7,004 nucleotides of DNA from CAYJIX01 sp964370375 (GTDB lineage Bacteria > Desulfobacterota > Desulfovibrionia > Desulfovibrionales > Desulfovibrionaceae), in NCBI GenBank assembly GCA_964370375.1, contig CAYJIX010000091.1, positions 1 through 7,004 on the forward strand. The letters run 5' to 3'. The position numbers and the translations under genes were made by a program. The notes beneath the pieces are model-generated. The model saw only the letters and a program-made list of their open reading frames with translations. It did no database searches and was not told where the DNA came from. Shown one piece after another: positions 1-7,001 of this stretch; the stretch's first letter is position 1; every line of letters starts with the position of its first letter.

Positions 1-1170
1 TTAAACCAGCTTTTGGTTGAAATGGACGGCTTTGAATCCAACGAAGGTGTTATCCTTATTGCTGCCACCAACCGTCCTGACGTGTTAGACCCTGCGCTGT
101 TGCGCCCGGGCCGATTTGACAGGCAGGTCGTTGTACCAACGCCTGACGTTAAAGGGCGTTTATCCATCTTAGAGGTGCACACCAAGCGCACGCCGTTGGC
201 AAAAGACGTGAACCTTGAAGTTATTGCCCGCGGAACCCCGGGATTTTCCGGTGCGGCTTTAGAAAACCTTGTGAACGAAGCAGCCTTGCAAGCGGCACGA
301 CAAAGCCAAGATTCCTTGACCATGCTTGATTTTGAATCAGCTAAGGATAAAGTCCTTATGGGCAAAGAGCGGCGCAGCCTCATGCTGTCTGACGATGAAA
401 AGCGCACGACAGCCTACCATGAAGCAGGCCACGCCCTTATAGCCAAGCTGTTGCCGGGCACAGATCCCGTGCACAAGGTTACCATCATACCGCGTGGACG
501 AGCCCTTGGGGTTACCATGCAGTTGCCGGAAGCTGACAGGCATAGCTATTCCAAAAGCTACCTTAGCCACAACCTTATGGTGTTGCTGGCAGGACGTGTT
601 GCGGAAGAAATTGTGTTTGACACCATCACCACAGGGGCCGGCAACGACATTGAGCGTGCCACAAAAATGGCCCGTAAAATGGTGTGTGAATGGGGCATGA
701 GCGATGTGGTGGGTCCCATGGCTGTGGGTGAGCAGAACGACGAGGTTTTCATTGGACGTGAATGGGGGCATGTGCGCAATTTTAGCGAAGACACAGCCCG
801 TGTTGTGGACGGTGAGGTGAAAAAGTTTGTGGAATCTGCCCGCGAACAATGCCATGATTTGCTCACAAAAAATGTTGCCATCTTGCATGCAGTGGCTGAT
901 GCTTTGCTTGACCGCGAAACCATCACCGGTGAAGATATTGACCTTATCATAAAAGGTGAGGATTTACCGCCTTTTGAGGTGGAAACTGCGTCTGGCGGCG
1001 AAAAAACGTCAGCTGACAGTGAAAAGGCAGCGTCTGAGAGCGAAAAAACGGAACAAGGCAATGCAGATTCTGCCACCGCCGCTCAGGAAGACGATTTTAT
1101 TCTTGATGACGATGATGACAAAGGATCAGACGGCACAGCAAAGCCGTCAGGCCCATCCAATGATGCATAA
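1..1170 (+). CDS. ftsH: ATP-dependent zinc metalloprotease FtsH, C-terminal part (5' end outside window)
   Basis: FtsH is a hexameric, inner-membrane-anchored AAA+ protease that extracts and degrades misfolded membrane proteins and some regulatory cytosolic proteins. The frame is open from the first base, so the gene is truncated by the window edge; 389 residues are present, and the membrane segments, Walker A and Walker B are missing. Counting from the first codon, the second region of homology of the AAA domain lies at about 20-42, with the arginine-finger motif RPGRFDR at 35-41. The M41 protease domain carries the zinc motif HEAGH at 140-144, and the likely third zinc ligand is Asp216 in GNDIERAT. 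The domain ends near residue 322. It is followed by a low-complexity tail rich in Glu, Ser, Lys and Asp, including a run of five Asp. All expected catalytic residues that fall inside the window are intact. The stop at 1168-1170 is followed by a hairpin. Confidence 0.97.
   Translation, partial: LNQLLVEMDGFESNEGVILIAATNRPDVLDPALLRPGRFDRQVVVPTPDVKGRLSILEVHTKRTPLAKDVNLEVIARGTPGFSGAALENLVNEAALQAARQSQDSLTMLDFESAKDKVLMGKERRSLMLSDDEKRTTAYHEAGHALIAKLLPGTDPVHKVTIIPRGRALGVTMQLPEADRHSYSKSYLSHNLMVLLAGRVAEEIVFDTITTGAGNDIERATKMARKMVCEWGMSDVVGPMAVGEQNDEVFIGREWGHVRNFSEDTARVVDGEVKKFVESAREQCHDLLTKNVAILHAVADALLDRETITGEDIDLIIKGEDLPPFEVETASGGEKTSADSEKAASESEKTEQGNADSATAAQEDDFILDDDDDKGSDGTAKPSGPSNDA
997..1059 (+). 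repeat. Three degenerate 21-bp tandem units in the FtsH tail
   Basis: Three adjacent 21-bp units (997-1017, 1018-1038, 1039-1059) encode seven-residue units GEKTSAD, SEKAASE and SEKTEQG, each with Glu-Lys at positions 2-3. Units 1 and 3 share the 11-mer GCGAAAAAACG at 998-1008 and 1040-1050. The pattern looks like in-frame tandem duplication in a disordered C-terminal tail. It lies outside the protease domain, and a catalytic role is unlikely. Confidence 0.55.
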
Positions 1171-1176
1171 GACCGT

Positions 1177-1207
1177 AGCAGCCGAGCCTTCTGTGCTCGG
1201 CTGCTTT
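1177..1207 (+). terminator. Strong hairpin after ftsH; possible terminator or folP leader structure
   Basis: Seven bases after the ftsH stop there is a perfect 11-bp inverted repeat, with arms AGCAGCCGAGC (1177-1187) and GCTCGGCTGCT (1195-1205) around a 7-nt loop. Only a short U run follows (1205-1207, then ATG), so as an intrinsic terminator it is weak at the tail but strong at the stem. The 3' arm ends two bases before the proposed folP ATG at 1208 and covers the place where a Shine-Dalgarno would lie. It could therefore terminate or attenuate ftsH transcription, limit folP translation, or both. The structure is clear; its role is inferred. Confidence 0.5.
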
Positions 1208-2074
1208 ATGTCACAAGGCGAGAGCTTTACCGCGCCCCCTGTTTGGAAAATAAGCCCAAGTCGTCACGCGCCGTTTGCCGGGCTTATGGGAATTGTCAAT
1301 GTGACGCCGGATTCGTTTTCTGACGGAGGGCATTATGCCTCTGTTCAGGCTGCTGTTGCCCACGGTGTGCAGCTTGCCCATGAGGGCGCGTTCATGCTGG
1401 ATGTGGGGGCAGAATCGTCGCGCCCTTTTGCAGCACCTGTCCCGGAAGCGCAAGAGGCCGAGCGGCTTTTGCCTGTCCTTGCTCAGCTAAAAACATCGTG
1501 TCCAGACACGCTTTTTTCGGTTGATACCTATAAAGCATCCATTGCCAAAGCAGCCCTTGAACAAGGCGTTCATGTGGTGAACGACATTTCTGCCTGTCAA
1601 AAGGATCCGGCCCTGTACGAAGTATTGGCCAGCTATAAGCCCGGCTATGTGCTCATGCACAGTCAGGGCAGCCCAGAAACCATGCAGCTTGCCCCCACAT
1701 ATAACAATGTGGTGGACGATATTTTGGCCTTTTTTGAAGCGCACATGAAAAAGCTTGTGCAGCAGGGTTTGCCTGAGGAACACATTGTCCTTGACCCGGG
1801 TATCGGCTTTGGAAAAACAGCTGAGCATTCGTTGGAGATTTTACAACATATTGAACGGTTCCATACGCTTGGGCGTCCTTTGTACGTGGGGCTTTCTATG
1901 AAATCGCTGTTTGGCGACCTTTTGGGCATCCCCCTTGCCGAACGCGGCGAAGCCACCAGAATGGCTGTTGTGTATTTGGCGCAGCATGGCGTACGTTACC
2001 ATAGAGTCCACCATGTGCAGCCAGCGCACAAGATGCTTGCGTTAGCTTGTATGCTGGAAAAAGCGAAGGTTTAA
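1208..2074 (+). CDS. folP: Dihydropteroate synthase
   Basis: This enzyme condenses p-aminobenzoate with 6-hydroxymethyl-7,8-dihydropterin diphosphate to give dihydropteroate in cytosolic folate synthesis; it is the sulfonamide target. From the ATG at 1208 it has 288 residues, normal for the family. TIM-barrel motifs appear in order: GIVNVTPDSFSDGG (28-41), DVGAESSRP (65-73), SVDT with Asp106, ND (125-126), MHSQGSPETMQ, DPGIGFGKT (196-204), SMKS (230-233, lysine 232) and RVH (266-268). Several positions differ from the usual consensus: ESTRPG reads ESSRPF, SRKS reads SMKS, and RVHD reads RVHH. The start is uncertain. No Shine-Dalgarno is visible before 1208 because a hairpin abuts it, and in-frame ATGs at 1160 and 1163 would overlap the ftsH end and add 16 or 15 residues. 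The same frame stays open back through the ftsH tail, but that stretch is Lys/Arg-rich and looks non-coding. Confidence 0.93.
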   Translation: MSQGESFTAPPVWKISPSRHAPFAGLMGIVNVTPDSFSDGGHYASVQAAVAHGVQLAHEGAFMLDVGAESSRPFAAPVPEAQEAERLLPVLAQLKTSCPDTLFSVDTYKASIAKAALEQGVHVVNDISACQKDPALYEVLASYKPGYVLMHSQGSPETMQLAPTYNNVVDDILAFFEAHMKKLVQQGLPEEHIVLDPGIGFGKTAEHSLEILQHIERFHTLGRPLYVGLSMKSLFGDLLGIPLAERGEATRMAVVYLAQHGVRYHRVHHVQPAHKMLALACMLEKAKV

Positions 2075-2154
2075 CAGGCTATACCCCAAAAAAGCAATCG
2101 ATCTGCTCATTATATCTGTAAGACGCGTTCCGCTTACTGCCTTTTTGGTAGATG

Positions 2155-2163
2155 TGGTATAAG
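2155..2163 (+). promoter_or_regulatory. Candidate extended -10 promoter for glmM
   Basis: TGGTATAAG fits the extended -10 pattern TG-N-TATAAT with one mismatch in the hexamer. No good -35 hexamer lies 16-18 bp upstream, which extended -10 promoters tolerate. Transcription would begin near 2170 and give glmM a leader of about 108 nt. A weaker alternative is TTGAAA (2184-2189) with GATAAA (2209-2214), at a long 19-bp spacing. The call rests on motif match alone. Confidence 0.35.
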
Positions 2164-2236
2164 GTTGCTTTTTAAAACGCCTTTTGAAAACACGATGTCA
2201 TGAGCTTTGATAAAAGTTCTACAACAGGCTGCTAAC

Positions 2237-2257
2237 CATGCTTAACACAAAAGCATG
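2237..2257 (+). promoter_or_regulatory. Small stem-loop in the glmM leader
   Basis: CATGCTT (2237-2243) and AAGCATG (2251-2257) form a perfect 7-bp inverted repeat with a 7-nt A-rich loop. It ends 9 bases before the glmM Shine-Dalgarno AGGA (2267-2270). No U run follows, so it is not a terminator. It could be a leader hairpin or a protein-binding site; at this length chance is also possible. Confidence 0.3.
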
Positions 2258-2277
2258 TCTCATAACAGGAACAAACA

Positions 2278-3630
2278 ATGGATGAAAAACTGTTTGGCAC
2301 AGACGGTGTGCGCGGAAAAGTCAACACCTATCCCATGACGGTGGACATGGCTTTGCGCCTTGGGCTTGCTGCAGGTACGCTTTATAGGCAAAAGGGGCGT
2401 CGTAGCCGTGTCGTTATTGGAAAAGACACCCGTTTGTCCGGTTATGTTTTTGAAAACGCCTTGTCAGCAGGGCTCCTTGCCATGGGCATGGACGTGTTCC
2501 TTGTGGGGCCCTTGCCAACGCCTGCCATTTCGTTTGTCACAAACAACATGCGCGCAGACCTTGGGGTTGTGATTTCTGCTTCGCACAACAGTTTTCAAGA
2601 CAACGGCATCAAATTTTTTACGGCAGAAGGCTTTAAAATTGCCGATCAGGACGAAGCCAAAATGGCAGAACTTGTCCTTAATCCCGAGACAGTTTGGGAC
2701 TATCCTGATCCTGCCAATACCGGACGCGCCTATAAAATCAAGGACGCGCCGGGACGCTATATTGTGTATTTGAAAAACAGCTTTCCAAGCCATCTTTCCC
2801 TCAACGGCATGCGTGTGGTCATTGACTGCGCTCACGGGGCCAATTATATGGTGGCGCCCTTAGCCCTTGAGGAATTAGGCGCTGAGGTCATTAAATTGGG
2901 AACAGAACCCAATGGCTTAAATATCAACAAATTGTGTGGGTCGCTCTATCCTGAACATGTGGCAGCCAAGGTGCGCGAAACGCGTGCAGATATTGGCCTT
3001 GCCCTTGATGGTGATGCAGATAGACTTATTGTTGTTGATGAGAACGGCACGATCCTTGACGGGGATCAGATCATGGCCTTGTGCGCACAAGATATGATGC
3101 AGCACGCTTTATTGCCAAACAACACCTTGGTTGGCACGGTTATGAGCAATATGGCGTTAGAAGTGTTCATGCAAGAGCGCGGCGGCAAGCTTATCCGTAC
3201 CCAAGTTGGTGACCGCTATGTGGTTGAAGCCATGCAAGAAAACGGTGCGCTTTTGGGGGGAGAGCCTTCAGGTCATTTGATTTTTCGCCAGTACAGTACC
3301 ACAGGCGACGGGCTTTTGGCAGCTTTGCAGATCATGCGCATCATGTGTGAGCAAAAACGGCCTCTTTCTGAGCTTGCCGGTCTTTTAACCCCGTATCCGC
3401 AAGAGCTCATCAACGTACCCATCAAGCGTAAACTCCCCCTTGAGCAAGCTTCAAACCTGCTCAATGCCATAGAAGAATGTGAAAACGCCTTGGCAGGTCG
3501 TGGGCGCGTTTTGTTGCGTTATTCAGGCACTGAGCCTTTGTGCAGGGTTATGGTTGAAGGTGAAGACCATGCCACGGTTCAGTTGTGGGCGCAAAAGCTG
3601 GCTGAAATGGTGCAACAAGAGCTTGGCTGA
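2278..3630 (+). CDS. glmM: Phosphoglucosamine mutase
   Basis: GlmM interconverts glucosamine-6-phosphate and glucosamine-1-phosphate, the step before GlmU in making UDP-GlcNAc for peptidoglycan and lipopolysaccharide. The 450-residue product is the usual size for the family. All four signature loops of the alpha-D-phosphohexomutase family are present: the phosphoserine loop ISASHN with Ser102 as the phosphorylated residue, the magnesium loop DGDADR (244-249, Asp244/246/248), the sugar-binding loop GEPSGH (328-333), and the phosphate-binding loop RYSGTEP (414-420). The N-terminal LFGTDGVRG is also typical of GlmM rather than of phosphomannomutase. The ATG at 2278 has AGGA at 2267-2270 with 7-nt spacing, so the start is well supported. 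The preceding 203-bp gap has promoter-like sequence, suggesting glmM can be transcribed separately from ftsH-folP. galU follows after 116 bp. Confidence 0.98.
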   Translation: MDEKLFGTDGVRGKVNTYPMTVDMALRLGLAAGTLYRQKGRRSRVVIGKDTRLSGYVFENALSAGLLAMGMDVFLVGPLPTPAISFVTNNMRADLGVVISASHNSFQDNGIKFFTAEGFKIADQDEAKMAELVLNPETVWDYPDPANTGRAYKIKDAPGRYIVYLKNSFPSHLSLNGMRVVIDCAHGANYMVAPLALEELGAEVIKLGTEPNGLNINKLCGSLYPEHVAAKVRETRADIGLALDGDADRLIVVDENGTILDGDQIMALCAQDMMQHALLPNNTLVGTVMSNMALEVFMQERGGKLIRTQVGDRYVVEAMQENGALLGGEPSGHLIFRQYSTTGDGLLAALQIMRIMCEQKRPLSELAGLLTPYPQELINVPIKRKLPLEQASNLLNAIEECENALAGRGRVLLRYSGTEPLCRVMVEGEDHATVQLWAQKLAEMVQQELG

Positions 3631-3652
3631 TACGATGGCGCGTTTGGCGTTG

Positions 3653-3712
3653 TATGCTATCGATTGTTACCTGTTTTTTTGCTGTGTTTTTCCTCAAATC
3701 AACCATAGCATA
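3653..3712 (+). repeat. Long-range inverted repeat in the glmM-galU gap
   Basis: TATGCTAT (3653-3660) is the exact reverse complement of ATAGCATA (3705-3712). Allowing one bulged C and one mismatch, the pairing extends inward with GATTG (3662-3666) against CAACC (3700-3704). The intervening loop of about 33 nt has a strongly T-rich + strand, with runs of seven and five T. It could be a galU leader structure or an operator pair. It does not look like a standard intrinsic terminator because no G/C-rich stem sits directly before a T run. I see no convincing -35/-10 pair for galU in this gap. Confidence 0.35.
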
Positions 3713-3746
3713 AAGTTGACTTTGTACGAGTATTGACGGAGCCCGT

Positions 3747-4625
3747 ATGTCTATACGTAAAGTTGTTATTCCTGTAGCAGGTTGGGGCACTCGCTCGTTG
3801 CCTGCCAGCAAAAATATTCCCAAAGAAATGCTGCCCATTTTCAACAAACCTGTCATCCAATACGTGGTTGAAGAGGCCTTGCAAGCAGCCATTAAAGACG
3901 TTGTTTTGGTTACAAGTCGGGAAAAAAGTGTTATTGAAGACTATTTTGATTACAACCCCCAACTTGAACAGGTTCTTGAACGGGCAGGCAAGCACGAATT
4001 GTTACAGCATGTGCGGCACGTTGCCGAAATGGTGAATGTTACGGCTGTGCGCCAAAAGATGCAGCTGGGCCTTGGGCATGCGGTTCTTTGCGCAAAACAT
4101 GCCGTAGGTCACGAACCCTTTGCTGTCATGCTTGGCGATGATTTTGTGCACGGGCAAGGTGTTGGCCTATCACAACTTGTGCAAGTTGCCGAACAAACAG
4201 GCAAGGCGGTCATTGGCGTTATGGAGGTTCCTTCCGATCAGGTCAACCGCTATGGCATTGCTGTGGGTTTGCAGCAAGCCGGCGGAATTTTTGACGTGCA
4301 GCACCTTGTGGAAAAGCCAAAGCCAGGTAGTGTGGATTCTAATTTAGCCATTGTGGGACGGTATGTATTGCCCCCCACGATTTTTCAATACCTTGAGAAC
4401 GTAGCCCCGGGCCATGGCGGAGAAATTCAGCTCACCGATGCCCTTGCCGCCTTTGCCAAAGATCATGGTATGCTTGCTGTACGACTAGACGGCATGCGCG
4501 TGGATGCAGGCAATTGGGTGGATTATTTGGCTGCCAATATCTTTTTTGCCTTGCAAGATCCCTCACTTCACCATGAGCTGAAGGCAAAAATCCGCGCTTT
4601 GGTATGTGCTGATAATGACGGCTAA
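3747..4625 (+). CDS. galU: UTP--glucose-1-phosphate uridylyltransferase
   Basis: GalU makes UDP-glucose and diphosphate from UTP and glucose-1-phosphate, supplying glucosyl donors for lipopolysaccharide, exopolysaccharide and other glycans in the cytosol. The 292-residue product is the normal bacterial GalU size. The nucleotide-binding signature PVAGWGTRSLPASKNIPKEM spans 9-28, with Trp13 where many GalU proteins have Leu; Lys26 lies in the conserved PKEMLP. Other motifs are QLGLGHAV, GDDF (130-133, metal/substrate Asp), VEKPKP with Glu189-Lys190, GRYVLPP, GGEIQLTDA (224-232) and DAG with Asp253, the likely second metal ligand. The Shine-Dalgarno CGGAG (3737-3741) lies 5 nt before the ATG. 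A general sugar-phosphate nucleotidyltransferase is the alternative, but the GGEIQLTDA and LGLGHAV motifs point to GalU. It sits just upstream of priA, ending 12 bp before it and in the same frame. Confidence 0.96.
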   Translation: MSIRKVVIPVAGWGTRSLPASKNIPKEMLPIFNKPVIQYVVEEALQAAIKDVVLVTSREKSVIEDYFDYNPQLEQVLERAGKHELLQHVRHVAEMVNVTAVRQKMQLGLGHAVLCAKHAVGHEPFAVMLGDDFVHGQGVGLSQLVQVAEQTGKAVIGVMEVPSDQVNRYGIAVGLQQAGGIFDVQHLVEKPKPGSVDSNLAIVGRYVLPPTIFQYLENVAPGHGGEIQLTDALAAFAKDHGMLAVRLDGMRVDAGNWVDYLAANIFFALQDPSLHHELKAKIRALVCADNDG

Positions 4626-4637
4626 AACGTCTTTTTT

Positions 4638-7001
4638 ATGGAATGTCTGTACTCTATTGCCCTTGTAAGCGCACCTTACAGCACCTTATCCTACAAGGCG
4701 CCTTCTTGGTTGCCTAAGGATTTGTGCTGTGTGGGGCTGCGCGTTGCCGTGCCCTTGGGCAAGGGAGCCTTGCGTGTGGGCGTGTTGCTGGACAACGGGC
4801 ATGAAGACCATGAACTTGCCGCCAAAATCCAGATACGCCCCTTTGTTTGGCCCTTAGAGCGTCACCCTTTCATCACGCCAGAACTTGTACAATTGGCCCA
4901 AGAATTGGCTTTGCGACACGCAACCACGCCTGGGCAGATTTTGGCAACCATGCTGCCGCCAAGCTGTAAGCAGGCCTCATGGCGTTTGCACGTTCCAACT
5001 CAGGGAAAAAAGGGGCAGCAGATCTTGCTTCGCGATGTGGTGGCGCGCAAGGATGATGACGAGCAGGCCGCCTTGGGGCATGAGTGGCTGCAAGGCAATA
5101 TCACTATGCTGGCCCCAAAAAAAGACGCCGCCACCATGGAACTGTGCCAGCTGCAATGTTCACCCCCCTGGCCCGTGCGCCCGGGGGCTGTGCGCCAGGT
5201 CAAGATTTTAGAATGGCTCCACGAACACGGCACGTCAAGCCGCCGCACCATTTTGCAGCATTTGGGTTCCCAAAGCGGAACAGCCCTTGATGCTTTGATC
5301 CAAAACAACCATATCTCATTGCAACAGATTGAAGAGGATTATACCCAAGAAAACGCACCATGGGTGGCGCCTGTTTCGACCTTGCCCTTTAGCCTGTCAG
5401 CACCGCAGCAAACGGCCTTGGACGGGCTTTGTGAAGCCTTGGATGCAAAAAAGGCCATTACCAAACTGCTGTTTGGCATCACAGGAAGCGGTAAAACCGC
5501 CGTATATCTTGAACTGGCAAGGGCGTGCCTTCATCGAGGCCGCTCAATTGTTATTGTTGCGCCTGAGGTGGCCTTGGCCGTAAAGCTGCAACGTGATGCC
5601 AAAGCAGCCTTGCCCCATGTGCCCTTGTTTTTTTACCATGGCTATCAACATCCAAGCCTGCGTGAACGAATTTTTCGCGAACTTGCCACGCGCACCGAGC
5701 CATGTGTCGTTGTGGGAACCCGTTCGGCGCTTTTTTTGCCCATTCCTTGTATGGGGGCGGTTGTCCTTGACGAAGAACACGACGCCTCGTTCAAACAGGA
5801 CGACGGCCTTTCTTACCACGCTAAAGAAATCGCATGGTTTCGAACACTTAGGTCAGATGCTCTTTTGCTCCTTGGATCTGCAACGCCTGACATAAAAACC
5901 TATCAAGCCTTTAAAGAACAAAAAATAGGCGGCTATACCTTGCCTGCACGGGTTGGCAATACGGATTTACCTACGGTGCGCCTTGTGCCGCTTGAGTCCA
6001 AAAAAGCAGGGCTATTGGCAGAGGAGAGCCTAAAAGAGCTTCGCGAAACAGTGGAGCGCGGTGAGCAGGCCGTTATTTTGCTCAACCGCCGTGGGTACGC
6101 GCCGCTTATGGTGTGCCTTGATTGCGGAAAGGTTATGCGCTGCCCTCATTGCGACATCGGGCTGACCTATCATAAGGGAAGAGAGCGCCTTGTCTGCCAT
6201 TATTGTGGGCATACGGTTTTGTTTCCCACTCGTTGCGCAAAGTGCCAAGGCACCCACTATCATCCCATGGGGCAGGGCACAGAACGATTGGAAGAAGATA
6301 TTGTTGCGCTTTTACCGCCACATTGTAAGGTTTTGCGCCTTGACCGCGACAGCACAAGGCGTCCCGGCCGCATGGAAGAAATTTTGGACGCCTTTGCTGA
6401 GCAAAAAGCCCAAGTGCTTGTGGGAACGCAAATGCTTTCTAAAGGGCATCATTTCCCCAACGTGACCTTGGCCATTGTAGCTGACGGCGATATGGGACTG
6501 AACATGCCGGACTATCGCGCCGCAGAGCGAACGTTTCAACTGCTTGTGCAATCGGCAGGACGATCAGGGCGCGGGCAAAAACCCGGGCAGGTGCTCATTC
6601 AAACACGCGATACCACCCATTATTGTTGGAAGCATGTCCAAGAAGCCGATTATGAAGGGTTTTTTGCCCATGAGCTGGCCTTACGGCAAAAAAGACGCTA
6701 TCCGCCTTTTATCCACCTAGGCCTTATCAGAATAAGCTTTCCTGTGGATTTTGCAGATGGGCAGGGCAAAATTCAGGAACTTTCAGCCATCCTGCGCGAG
6801 GCTGCACGGAAGCACGACGTGCTGGCTCTTGGCCCAGCCCCTGCTGTTTTGGCCTTGTTGCGCAACCGCAAACGCTTTCACTGCTTGCTTAAATCAGAAA
6901 CTTGGTCAGCCATTCGTGCTGTATTTAACGCGGTCACAGCTGCCAACACCTCTGCAAAAATGCGCATTTCCCTTGATCTTGACCCTGTGAATATGTTGTA
7001 A
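4638..7001 (+). CDS. priA: Primosomal protein N', replication restart helicase
   Basis: PriA is a 3'-to-5' superfamily 2 DNA helicase that recognises stalled forks and D-loops and starts reloading of the replicative helicase. The 787 residues cover the full domain plan: an N-terminal 3'-end-binding domain (about 1-105), a winged helix (about 178-235), helicase lobe 1 with Walker A GITGSGKT (280-287), DEEHD (378-382, the DEAH box) and GSATP (413-417), a zinc module with all eight cysteines (493, 496, 502, 505, 520, 523, 533, 536), lobe 2 with GTQMLSKGHHFPN (596-608) and the motif VI-like QSAGRSGRG (638-646), and the C-terminal domain. No key residue is missing. The ATG at 4638 follows a T6 tract with no recognisable Shine-Dalgarno. 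The galU stop (4623-4625) lies 12 bp upstream in the same frame, so reinitiation after galU is plausible. The stop is three bases before the window end. Confidence 0.98.
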   Translation: MECLYSIALVSAPYSTLSYKAPSWLPKDLCCVGLRVAVPLGKGALRVGVLLDNGHEDHELAAKIQIRPFVWPLERHPFITPELVQLAQELALRHATTPGQILATMLPPSCKQASWRLHVPTQGKKGQQILLRDVVARKDDDEQAALGHEWLQGNITMLAPKKDAATMELCQLQCSPPWPVRPGAVRQVKILEWLHEHGTSSRRTILQHLGSQSGTALDALIQNNHISLQQIEEDYTQENAPWVAPVSTLPFSLSAPQQTALDGLCEALDAKKAITKLLFGITGSGKTAVYLELARACLHRGRSIVIVAPEVALAVKLQRDAKAALPHVPLFFYHGYQHPSLRERIFRELATRTEPCVVVGTRSALFLPIPCMGAVVLDEEHDASFKQDDGLSYHAKEIAWFRTLRSDALLLLGSATPDIKTYQAFKEQKIGGYTLPARVGNTDLPTVRLVPLESKKAGLLAEESLKELRETVERGEQAVILLNRRGYAPLMVCLDCGKVMRCPHCDIGLTYHKGRERLVCHYCGHTVLFPTRCAKCQGTHYHPMGQGTERLEEDIVALLPPHCKVLRLDRDSTRRPGRMEEILDAFAEQKAQVLVGTQMLSKGHHFPNVTLAIVADGDMGLNMPDYRAAERTFQLLVQSAGRSGRGQKPGQVLIQTRDTTHYCWKHVQEADYEGFFAHELALRQKRRYPPFIHLGLIRISFPVDFADGQGKIQELSAILREAARKHDVLALGPAPAVLALLRNRKRFHCLLKSETWSAIRAVFNAVTAANTSAKMRISLDLDPVNML

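Noticed and set aside
337..1076. Two long antisense open frames (337-888 and 558-1076) opposite ftsH.
   Set aside because: Both lie wholly opposite conserved FtsH protease codons, have no recognisable domain and overlap each other; they are shadows of ftsH codon use.
956..1207. The folP frame is open upstream to an ATG at 956, which would give a 372-residue protein.
   Set aside because: The extra residues are a Lys/Arg-rich shadow of the ftsH acidic tail, overlap ftsH by over 200 bp and have no homology to dihydropteroate synthase.
2076..2162. A short open frame in the folP-glmM gap with a hydrophobic stretch, considered as a cdaA remnant.
   Set aside because: It has no start codon, is under 30 codons, and shows no cdaA motif such as the DGA or RHR catalytic signatures.
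2073..2230. Direct repeat AACAGGCT at 2073-2080 and 2223-2230, considered as a deletion scar for the missing genes.
   Set aside because: An 8-bp repeat within 200 bp is expected by chance often enough that it carries little weight.
3716..3744. TTGACT at 3716-3721 as a -35 box for galU.
   Set aside because: The matching -10 position would fall in the Shine-Dalgarno just before the galU ATG and shows no -10-like sequence.
4617..4637. Intrinsic terminator after galU (GACG/CGTC plus T6).
   Set aside because: The stem is only 4 bp, and the T run directly abuts the priA start; too weak to annotate as a terminator.
6030..6551. Overlapping antisense open frames opposite the priA zinc-module and lobe 2 region.
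   Set aside because: They are opposite highly conserved PriA motifs, have no domain and no ribosome-binding evidence.
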